A stretch of DNA of 61,616 nt. Source: JAFDZV01 sp048594725. Lineage in GTDB: Bacteria > Bacteroidota > Ignavibacteria > OLB7. A program made the translations under genes and the position numbers. The notes beneath the pieces were generated by a model. That model worked only from the letters and a program-made list of their open reading frames with translations, did no database searches and was not told the origin of the DNA. Below, one piece after another: positions 1 through 6,774 of the stretch. Position 1 is the stretch's first letter; every line of letters starts with the position of its first letter. The DNA lies in contig JBMDXA010000147.1 of NCBI GenBank assembly GCA_048594725.1, positions 1-61,616 on the forward strand, read 5' to 3'.

Positions 1-1
1 T

Positions 2-130
2 ACGCAGGAGGAGTTGACCCGAGAAATTGACGCCTACAGCCAAACACGTCAGCAGGTGAGGTTGCGCTGGAGATTTACAAAGAACGACGCACGACAGAAG
101 CTCGCCCGGCACTATCCAGAATTACCGTAA
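2..130 (+). CDS. IS630-family transposase, C-terminal fragment (cut by window edge)
   Basis: The open frame runs from base 2 to a TAA at 128-130 and encodes the last 42 residues of a protein. The end, with ...RWRFTKNDARQKLARHYPEL, closely follows the usual IS630/Tc1-mariner tail (VNWRFTTADARIKLKRLYP). The DDE catalytic residues would lie upstream of the window, so I cannot say whether the gene is intact. The stop codon is followed within 10 bases by a small element with terminal inverted repeats that ends in TA, the target IS630 elements duplicate. That suggests this transposase family as the source of mobility. The family call is from memory of the conserved tail only. Confidence 0.75.
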   Translation, partial: TQEELTREIDAYSQTRQQVRLRWRFTKNDARQKLARHYPELP

Positions 131-138
131 CAGCCTAC

Positions 139-301
139 TAGGACGGATTTCACTATGGTTAAGCTATCGTGGCCCCCGTATCGTGGCCCCCGTAGGGGGC
201 ACCTATCTGTAGAAACGACACCCCATGCTCTTCGGAAGCTCCGTAGGAGCGGCCCATGCTTCCAGTTCTGAAACGGCGTACCTGAATTGAAATCCGCTCT
301 A
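139..301 (+). mobile_element. MITE-like element, family 1, copy 1 (163 bp)
   Basis: It begins TAGGACGGATTTCA and ends TGAAATCCGCTCTA, giving near-perfect terminal inverted repeats ending in TA. Inside are two hairpins: GCCCCC-GTA-GGGGGC (about 186-200) and GCTCC-GTA-GGAGC (about 238-250). A 14-base direct duplication (TCGTGGCCCCCGTA) precedes the first hairpin. It has no coding capacity. The same length and order are seen at 5515-5677, and related copies occur near 25653, 36692 and 61043. It lies just downstream of an IS630 transposase tail. Confidence 0.75.
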
Positions 302-405
302 GGGGCTCACGGCTCTGAAGGGAATGAACCTATAGAGTGAAGTGTCAATAATTCTGGATTTTCGATCCGTTTTTTTTCATAGTCCGGGAACGCGGGCACT
401 GCGGA
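302..405. other. Short AT-richer spacer downstream of hemF
   Basis: No open frame is convincing. The stretch holds a run of eight T residues at about 371-378 that could serve as a terminator tail for neither neighbour with certainty. Confidence 0.3.
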
Positions 406-1323
406 TTATTCCGCCCAGTCCCTCGGTTCCTGAAGCCAGCTCAGAAGTTCCCGTTCGTTTTCGGTGGTTCCCATCGGCGGGGAATAATCGAAATTGACCA
501 CGGGGGGGAGGCTCATCAGGATGCTTTCGATGCGTCCCTGGGTTTCCAGGCCGAAGAGGGTTCCACGGTCGTAGACCAGATTGAACTCCACGTAGCGGCC
601 ACGGCGAAGGAGCTGGAATTTCTTGGCCCAGGGGGTATACGATTCGTTCCTGTGGCGCTCCACGATCGGCAGATACGCGTCAAGGAATGCATTCGCCACC
701 GACTGCTGAAATCCGAACAGGTGTTCCAGCTCCTCGGGAGTGCCGCGCAGATAATCGTAGAAGATTCCGCCGATGCCCCGCGCCTCGCGGCGATGTTTTA
801 TATAGAAATATTCATCGCACCATTTTTTGAATTTCGGGTACAGCTCCTCGCCGAACGGATCGCATGCCTTTTTCAGCGTGGTATGAAACTGCCGTCCGTC
901 CCACGCATCGGCGATATAGGGGGTGAGATCGGCCCCGCCGCCGAACCAGGCGTCGCCGTTGGCAAGCTCGAAGTAGCGGAAGTTGGCGTGTACGGTGGGG
1001 ATGCGGGGAGAGACCGGATGCAGCACCAGCGAGATGCCGGTGACGAAAAATTCGCCCCCCTCGGTTCCCATCCTCTCGGCCATCTTCTCCGGAAGCTGCC
1101 CATGCACGGTGGAGGTGTTCACTCCCCCCTTCTCGAAGATGGCGCCGTTGCTTATCACCCTGGTGATCCCGCCGCCGCCGCCGGGGCGCTCCCAGAGATC
1201 CTCATCGAACCGGGCCTTGCCGTCGGCCTGTTCCAGCGCCGAGGTGATCCGGTTCTGGAGGTCGAGGATGAAGTTCTCCATGCGTTCGCGGAGCGGGAGG
1301 AGGGGAGGCTGGGATAGTTCCAT
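406..1323 (-). CDS. hemF: Oxygen-dependent coproporphyrinogen-III oxidase HemF
   Basis: This 305-residue protein is the full usual length for HemF. It converts coproporphyrinogen III to protoporphyrinogen IX by two O2-dependent decarboxylations in the cytoplasm, a late step of heme synthesis. Visible signatures are the glycine-rich GGGGGITRV segment near residue 49, the GGGADLTPY segment near residue 126, the RREARGIGGIFYDYL stretch, and the C-terminal YDRGTLFGLETQGR signature. The ATG at 1323 is the first in frame; a second Met at residue 15 is possible. It is a single gene, transcribed divergently from the small membrane protein at 1539. The aerobic enzyme implies growth with oxygen, and heme is needed by the di-heme protein at 51718. 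Confidence 0.95.
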   Translation of the reverse strand: MELSQPPLLPLRERMENFILDLQNRITSALEQADGKARFDEDLWERPGGGGGITRVISNGAIFEKGGVNTSTVHGQLPEKMAERMGTEGGEFFVTGISLVLHPVSPRIPTVHANFRYFELANGDAWFGGGADLTPYIADAWDGRQFHTTLKKACDPFGEELYPKFKKWCDEYFYIKHRREARGIGGIFYDYLRGTPEELEHLFGFQQSVANAFLDAYLPIVERHRNESYTPWAKKFQLLRRGRYVEFNLVYDRGTLFGLETQGRIESILMSLPPVVNFDYSPPMGTTENERELLSWLQEPRDWAE

Positions 1324-1538
1324 GGCTAGATCTCTCGATATGGAATGATGTGTGCGGCCGGGGAGCAGCCAGGGAGCATTCTCCCGCAGTGCGGCCGCCG
1401 GTGTCGCGATGAGGGAAATATAGTGGTCTGCCGCACGCGAGGTTTCTTCGATGTGTGACAGAGCCCCGCCGATGCTCCTGCCGGTATATTCTTTCCGGTC
1501 CGCATCATTCCGCTCCCATCTCCCGTACGTCCCCCATC

Positions 1539-2201
1539 ATGAGCCTGATGAATCCCCGGCATACCGAGCATCTTTTTACCATCTCCACGGAGCTTGCTCC
1601 GGAGCAGATCGGTACCATTCTGCGGAAGGTGAGCTTCATCGAGCCGACGGCGCCGTTCAGCAGCTATCAGCGCTATCATCATTATCACTATGATGATGTG
1701 CTTTTCGACGGCACTCTTCTGCCCGAGGGATTCGCCCTGCGCCGTCTCTCCATGCATCCCTTTCTCTATCCCTATCTCATAGGCCGGTTCAGGGAGACGC
1801 CGATCGGAACGGATATCGATGTCTGCTACAACTCCCGCCATTTTACGGAGGTGGCCTTTCTGACAGGCGCTTTCGGTATGCCCCTGGTGCTGATACCGGC
1901 GATAGGGCTGTTCCTGGGCTGGTGGGACGGCGTTTCGCGCGCGATCACTCTCGGCAGCGTTATGCTGCTGCCGCTCGTCATCTATTGCTTCGTCCGGTGG
2001 AACCACCGGGAGCGTGTGGTGCAGGATCGCCGGGTGCTGACGCGCATCCTGGTGCCTGCCAGTCTGGAGTCGGACGGCTGGGTGCGCAACGTCATCAATG
2101 AACGGATCTGGGGGAGCCGGGTGTATGGAGTTGGGGAGTGCGCGGGCCGGACCGCTCCGAAAAAACGGCCGGGATATATGCATCATCCCAGGAAAAACTG
2201 A
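1539..2201 (+). CDS. Uncharacterised membrane protein with two transmembrane helices
   Basis: I do not recognise the family. From the ATG at 1539 (MSLMNPRHTEHLF) the product is 220 residues. The N-terminal half is hydrophilic with a His/Tyr-rich run (YQRYHHYHYDD). Two adjacent hydrophobic segments follow, at roughly residues 110-131 and 137-158, joined by a short WWDGVSR loop. The tail is basic and soluble. A longer upstream start (1455) adds 28 low-complexity residues and is less likely. TATATTCTTT at about 1485 is a weak promoter candidate. Base composition matches the neighbours. The opposite-strand open frame over the same bases has no recognisable features. Confidence 0.6.
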   Translation: MSLMNPRHTEHLFTISTELAPEQIGTILRKVSFIEPTAPFSSYQRYHHYHYDDVLFDGTLLPEGFALRRLSMHPFLYPYLIGRFRETPIGTDIDVCYNSRHFTEVAFLTGAFGMPLVLIPAIGLFLGWWDGVSRAITLGSVMLLPLVIYCFVRWNHRERVVQDRRVLTRILVPASLESDGWVRNVINERIWGSRVYGVGECAGRTAPKKRPGYMHHPRKN

Positions 2202-2620
2202 GTGCGGAGTATCGCTTCGCGCTCTTTGCGTCTTCGCGTAGAATCTTCCCGTTCGCTCGAGAACTCCCAGAGCCATCACCGCCACCGCATCTCGATTCAG
2301 GTTCGCTGCGGCCAGGTGCCGGGGGGCCCCAAAGATGTACTCCCGGAAGCATCTGCCAGCCTCTATGTTGCCGCAGGGCATAAATGAATTTTCCATGCCC
2401 TCCTGTTCGGTACGGAGCTGACCATCCCGAGTATGTAACGCGGAAGATAATTCAGGGCCGATTATTCCAGGCTGCCACCGGTTGCCGGGAAATAATGGCG
2501 TGTCCCGCATTCATCCATCGCACAACCACCTGCATGCCGGAGTTCTCCGTATCGCGCAGCGCTGCGAACAGCCCTGTTCGTATGAACCCCCACATATCCT
2601 ATTTAATCTGGAAGGCAGTT
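2202..2620. other. Intergenic region with degenerate repeats
   Basis: There is no convincing gene. On the minus strand, 2210-2260 reads as degenerate CGCAAAGAGCGCGAAG-type repeats related to those at 39735-39800. At 2331-2342 is the string AAAGATGTACTC, which recurs at about 11840 and in variant form near 15218, each time in front of a secreted-protein gene. Confidence 0.4.
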
Positions 2621-4441
2621 ATGACAGAGAAATCAGCTCATCGCACATCACGGGCATGTCTGTTTCTGCTCGGGATCATTACCCTGCTGTGGAGCATGCC
2701 GCTGCATGCGCAACGGTTCCTGGAAACCTTCGGCAGCCCCGATCCGGTCGGGGAGGAAGGGAATGGCGTCATCGAAACATCCAAGGGCGATCTGGTCTCC
2801 GCCGGCGTCAGCAACGTATCCGGCGTGCCGGAGATGCTGCTGAGCAGTACCAATGCGCACGGCAATCTCAACTGGAGCTTCACCTATCAGTTCCCCTCCT
2901 TCACCGAGAGCGGCGCCACCGATGTCAAGGAGTTTCCCAACGGCGATCTTGTGGTGGTGGGGTGGGGACGCGTCAGCGCCGGCGCCGATCCGCTGGGGAT
3001 CGTGATGAGGGTTGATGCGGCGGGCTCACCGCTGTGGGGAACGTCCTTCTGGATCAATCTCTCGAACACGACGCTGCAATCGGTGGCGATCACGCAGTAT
3101 GGCAACGGAAGCACCACCAACCCTGATGACATCATTTTCGCCGGCTACACCTTCCCCTATACTCCCGGTCCCGCCGATGCCCTGCTTGGGCGGATGGATG
3201 GCATCGGAAATATGATCTGGTGCCAGGTCTACGATCATCAGATCTCCTCGTCAAGCTCGGAGGATCGTCTCTACGGCATCGACGAGTCGCGGATCAAATC
3301 GCCCTCTGGAATCATCGGTGATATCATCGCTACCGGAGTGGTGAACGATAAAGCCGCGGGGCTCGACGACAAGGTGCTCGTGATGCGGGTGGATGCCAGC
3401 AACGGAAAATATACCTCCAGCTCGCATGGCTCGGCGATGTACGGGGATCAGGGGCAGGAGACCGGATATTCCATCCAGGAACTCCGTTCCGGCAAATACG
3501 TTGGCGATCTGGTTATCACCGGTTCCACCACCAGCCGCCCGGCTCCCAGCAGCGCCATCGAGGCGTTCCTGTTGCAGACGACCTCCGAGCCGTGCAAGAA
3601 CTCATCCATACGCGCCGCAAGCTATTTCGGTGATGATGGCAGCGCCGATGAGTGGGGGCTGTGCGTGCGGGAGATCACCAAGGTGGGAACGGTGGGGAAT
3701 ATCGTGGTGGCCGGTATCACGAAGGTGGGCTGGCTGGGAGGGTCCGACGGCTTCGTCCAGGAATTCCAGGAGGGCACCCTTATACCTACGACGCCGCAGT
3801 ATTTCTACGGCGACGGCGGGGACGATGCCATCCATTCATTCGCCGAAGTTATCAATGCTCCCACCACGCCCGGCTATGCGCTTACCGGCGTCACCGACAG
3901 CCCGAGTCTTATCGATCCTGCGAACAAGCGCAACCTCATGCTTATCAAGACCGATAGCAAGCTGGAGAGCGCCTGCGGCTTCAAGTACACGAATGTTTCG
4001 GATGCTCCCGCGCCCTGGTTCGACAAGTGCATCCAGCCGGTGGAGAAGGACGATGTCATCGTGATGAACTACTACCCGACCGCCACCAAGCTGGGATGGA
4101 AGGAATACCAGGTCTGCTACAGCCCGTTCAAGACCGCCATGCCGGGCAATGATCCTGCCGGGACGTCCGGCTCCTCCGCCGTGACGCTCGCCAGCTACCC
4201 CAACCCGGTGCGCCGCGAGGATGGCATCACCCTGGAGTATTCCTTGGTCTCGCCGGGCACGGCCGATATCGTTATCACCGATGCTCTGGGACGGACGATG
4301 TTCCAGAGGAGGGCCGAACGAGACGCGGGCAGGGGAGCCGAGCAGGTGAGCACGGCGGGATGGAGCGCCGGCACATATCTGGCGCGGATCAGCGCCGCCG
4401 GAACCTCCGTAACGGCGCGCATCGTGCTGCTGGATAAATGA
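2621..4441 (+). CDS. T9SS-secreted beta-propeller-like protein
   Basis: From the ATG at 2621 (607 residues) the protein opens with a signal peptide (basic MTEKSAHRTSR, hydrophobic CLFLLGIITLLWSMPLHA, cleavage before QRF). The middle is a series of strands with recurring NGDLVVVGWG / GDIIATGV / GNIVVAGIT units. That is the pattern of a delta-60/SBBP-like repeat propeller, with G-D-x-hydrophobic motifs about every 55-60 residues. The last 85 residues (YPNPVRREDGITLEYSL... DALGRTMFQR... AGTYLARI) are a type A Por sorting domain, which directs export by T9SS and cell-surface anchoring or release. Upstream in-frame codons back to 2384 would bury the signal peptide, so 2621 is preferred. The binding target is unknown. 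Confidence 0.8.
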   Translation: MTEKSAHRTSRACLFLLGIITLLWSMPLHAQRFLETFGSPDPVGEEGNGVIETSKGDLVSAGVSNVSGVPEMLLSSTNAHGNLNWSFTYQFPSFTESGATDVKEFPNGDLVVVGWGRVSAGADPLGIVMRVDAAGSPLWGTSFWINLSNTTLQSVAITQYGNGSTTNPDDIIFAGYTFPYTPGPADALLGRMDGIGNMIWCQVYDHQISSSSSEDRLYGIDESRIKSPSGIIGDIIATGVVNDKAAGLDDKVLVMRVDASNGKYTSSSHGSAMYGDQGQETGYSIQELRSGKYVGDLVITGSTTSRPAPSSAIEAFLLQTTSEPCKNSSIRAASYFGDDGSADEWGLCVREITKVGTVGNIVVAGITKVGWLGGSDGFVQEFQEGTLIPTTPQYFYGDGGDDAIHSFAEVINAPTTPGYALTGVTDSPSLIDPANKRNLMLIKTDSKLESACGFKYTNVSDAPAPWFDKCIQPVEKDDVIVMNYYPTATKLGWKEYQVCYSPFKTAMPGNDPAGTSGSSAVTLASYPNPVRREDGITLEYSLVSPGTADIVITDALGRTMFQRRAERDAGRGAEQVSTAGWSAGTYLARISAAGTSVTARIVLLDK

Positions 4442-4525
4442 TCCGGTTCCTTGCGGAGCCGCCCTGCCGGCGCGGGGCGGTTCCGCATAGGATGGAATAG
4501 GGTGGGAAGTGTATATTCACCCCAC

Positions 4526-5128
4526 ATGCTACAACAAGTACAATTTCATCTGAAGGCCTATCATCCCGCCATGGAATACGAATGGCGGAAATACTTCGGC
4601 GAGGCCGAAGCGGTAAAAGTCTCCTCGGGTGATATCCTCCGGGAGAAGGCCGATGCCATCGTCAGTGCCGCCAACAGTTTCGGGTATATGGATGGATCGC
4701 TCGATCTCCTGTATTCCCAGCATTTCGGCTGGGAGGTGGAGCGCCGCCTGCGCAAGCTGCTGCTGAGCGAACATGACGGGGAGCTTCCGGTGGGGCAGGC
4801 GGTGGTTGTGGAAACGGGCAACACCGATATTCCCTATCTGATAAGCGCTCCCACCATGCGGGTACCGATGAACATCGCCGAGACGGTCAACGTCTACTGG
4901 GCGTTTCGCGGGGTGATCCGTGCGGTGCGCCAGCACAACCAGGCGCATCCGGATTCACCCATCCGTTCGGTTCTCTGTCCGGCGCTCGGCACCGGCGAAG
5001 GGCGTATGCCGTACGGTCGGTGCGCGTGGCAGATGTACAACGCCTATGCTGCCTGCGTGCTGGGAATGGTGGAGGTGACGGGGGGGCTGGCCGGTGCGGT
5101 CCGCCATCATATCTCGCTGCTGGAGTAG
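4526..5128 (+). CDS. Macro-domain protein (ADP-ribose-binding type)
   Basis: The 200-residue protein carries a macro fold. The ligand-loop motifs are GDILREKADAIVSAANSFGYMDG (near residues 34-56; A-N-S-F-G replaces the usual N-x-G-G region) and the late loop CPALGTGEGRMPY (near 150). Macro domains bind or hydrolyse ADP-ribose derivatives, and stand-alone bacterial ones often reverse ADP-ribosylation. I cannot infer the substrate. The start at 4526 is preferred; Met at 4571 is an alternative. TATATTC at 4512 is a possible promoter box only 14 bases upstream. The gene is followed by a strong terminator at 5247. Confidence 0.8.
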   Translation: MLQQVQFHLKAYHPAMEYEWRKYFGEAEAVKVSSGDILREKADAIVSAANSFGYMDGSLDLLYSQHFGWEVERRLRKLLLSEHDGELPVGQAVVVETGNTDIPYLISAPTMRVPMNIAETVNVYWAFRGVIRAVRQHNQAHPDSPIRSVLCPALGTGEGRMPYGRCAWQMYNAYAACVLGMVEVTGGLAGAVRHHISLLE

Positions 5129-5246
5129 ATGGCGATCATCGAAACAACAGCCGCCCGGCAGTTGCGTGATTCCCATGCGAGGAAGTTCGCGCGGAGCCGC
5201 ATCGTTGCGCGATGCTTGCACCCCGCGTGAGCTTATCAACTCTTCG

Positions 5247-5290
5247 AAAAAAAATCCCCGGAGGCACGGATACCGCCCCGGGGATTTTTT
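5247..5290 (+). terminator. Rho-independent terminator after the macro-domain gene
   Basis: AAAAAATCCCCGG and CCCCGGGGATTTTTT form a GC-rich stem flanked by A and T runs on both sides, so it can terminate in both directions. It lies about 120 bases after the stop at 5128. Confidence 0.8.
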
Positions 5291-5387
5291 ATGGGAATTC
5301 TCTCGAAGCGAAGTTCCGGCCGGCGTTTCCGCTATGGACAACAGACTTCCGGTAATGGGTTAACCCTGGTCCGGCCGAATCTCTTGC

Positions 5388-5505
5388 GTACGGATAGGTC
5401 CCCTGAGATCCCCGGTACTGTTCGCACGAAGTTCCACTCCGTGCGCGGCAGCAGCAGGGGTCGCCCAGTGGAACTCCGCGACAGCACATCCCGGAAAACG
5501 TATCC
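5388..5505 (-). mobile_element. MITE-like element, family 2, copy A
   Basis: In the reverse orientation this matches the elements at 29831 and 31215. It shares CTGAGATCCCCGGTACTG, then the hairpin CGCACGAAGTTCCACTCCGTGCG region, then GTCGCCCAGTGGAACTCCGCGAC, and ends GGAAAACGTATCC. The 11-base string CCGAATCTCTT occurs at 5375-5385 and again at 5505-5515, directly flanking it. It abuts family-1 copy 2. Confidence 0.6.
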
Positions 5506-5514
5506 CGAATCTCT

Positions 5515-5677
5515 TAGAGCGGATTTCAATCGAGTGACGCCGTTTCAGAGCAGGCAGAATGGGCCGCTCCTACGGAGCTTCCGGAGAAACTCAGGGCGCC
5601 TTTTCTACAGAGGGGCAACACCTATAGGTGTTGGCTACGGGGGCCACGACAGATCAGCCATAGTGAAATCCGCTCTA
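5515..5677 (-). mobile_element. MITE-like element, family 1, copy 2 (163 bp)
   Basis: Terminal repeats are TAGAGCGGATTTCA and TGAAATCCGCTCTA, a perfect inverted pair. The inner GCTCC-GTA-GGAGC hairpin is kept. The first hairpin is replaced by an unrelated perfect palindrome CAACACCTATAGGTGTTG. The length equals copy 1 exactly. Its right-hand TA(G) forms the stop codon of the LRR gene at 5675. Confidence 0.8.
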
Positions 5678-6613
5678 GAACCTGATGTCGGCCTTCGGGA
5701 GTGCCCTGCGGATACGCTCCTGCTCGGCTTCCGGGATGGGGTTGCCGGTCAGGATCAGTGTGCGGAGACCCCGCAGCCTGCCGATATCTTTCGGCAGAGC
5801 CGTCAGCCCGTTGTTGCTCAGCACCAGCAGTTGCAGCTTCGAGAGCCTGGTGATGCTCTCCGGAACCGATGCCAGCTTGTTATCGCTGAGGAGCAGGGCC
5901 TGGAGTTCGCGGAGCGATCCGATCTCCGGCGGCAGCGCCGCCAGTGCGTTCTCCTCGGCGCTCAGGGTCTTCAGATTGCGCAGCCTGCCGATCTCCGGCG
6001 GAAGGCTCTGCAGGCCATTTACTCCCACCAGCAGCACCTCCAGATTTCCCAGACGGCCTATCGCAGCCGGGAGCGCCGCCAGCCGGTTCTTCTCCAGCTC
6101 CAGCGTCCGCAGCGCGGGCATCGCGCCGATTGCGTCCGGCAGGGAGCTTAGTTTGTTCGCGGAGAGATCGAGGTTGCGCAGGTTCTTCCAGGCGGCGATT
6201 GCGTCCGGCAGGGAGGTTATCTGATTGCCGTCCAGATCGATCTCCCGGAGGTTCCGCCATGCCCGCACTTCATCGGGAAGACCCGCCAGCCTGTTCTGCC
6301 GCAGGAGCATCACCTGAAGATTGGCGAGCGAGGCGATTTCCGGCGGGAGCTGATCGATGGCATTTTTCATCAGGTTGGCATACTGAAGGTTCACCAGACG
6401 CCCCACCTGCGGTCCCAGCTCCGCCACGTTCTGCTGCCGGAGATTGATATGATACACCTTCTCGGCCTCGCCCAGCGCCTCGGCAAAGGAGTAATATGCC
6501 TTCTGCCGCATCAGCGCGTCCTGCCGCAGCGGCGATGTCTGCGCGTTCGATCCGGCCGTTGCCGCAAGCCCCATCGCAAGCGCGGCCGCCATGCTCTTGA
6601 ACTCTATCCTCAT
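5675..6613 (-). CDS. Secreted leucine-rich-repeat protein
   Basis: The 312-residue protein has a signal peptide (MRIEFKSMAAALAMGLAATAGSNA, then QTS), a 35-residue linker and about ten 23-residue leucine-rich repeats of the LPxxIxxLxxLxxLxLxxNxLxx type, filling residues 60-300. This is the bacterial plant-like/Shoc-type LRR consensus. Such proteins are usually protein-binding, and no catalytic domain is present. No T9SS tail is seen, so export would be by Sec, to periplasm or surface. The C-terminus stops at KADIRF exactly where a mobile element begins; the TAG is contributed by the element's terminal repeat. The original protein may therefore have been longer. Confidence 0.85.
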   Translation of the reverse strand: MRIEFKSMAAALAMGLAATAGSNAQTSPLRQDALMRQKAYYSFAEALGEAEKVYHINLRQQNVAELGPQVGRLVNLQYANLMKNAIDQLPPEIASLANLQVMLLRQNRLAGLPDEVRAWRNLREIDLDGNQITSLPDAIAAWKNLRNLDLSANKLSSLPDAIGAMPALRTLELEKNRLAALPAAIGRLGNLEVLLVGVNGLQSLPPEIGRLRNLKTLSAEENALAALPPEIGSLRELQALLLSDNKLASVPESITRLSKLQLLVLSNNGLTALPKDIGRLRGLRTLILTGNPIPEAEQERIRRALPKADIRF

Positions 6614-6774
6614 ACTGTATCGCTGGTTCTATAATGTTCTGATCTGAATATTCTTCTGAGAAACCGCCGGGTCTCGCCATGCCTTGCACGGGAAACCCGG
6701 CGATCATCGGCTTCATCCCGAACGCAGGGGAGGGGAGCGGTCCGGTAGATCGTCCTCTCCCCTGAGCGGCTCTG

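Noticed and set aside
1326..2510. 394-codon minus-strand frame over the small membrane protein
   Set aside because: No domain or signal. The plus-strand frame has two clean membrane helices and the right start context.
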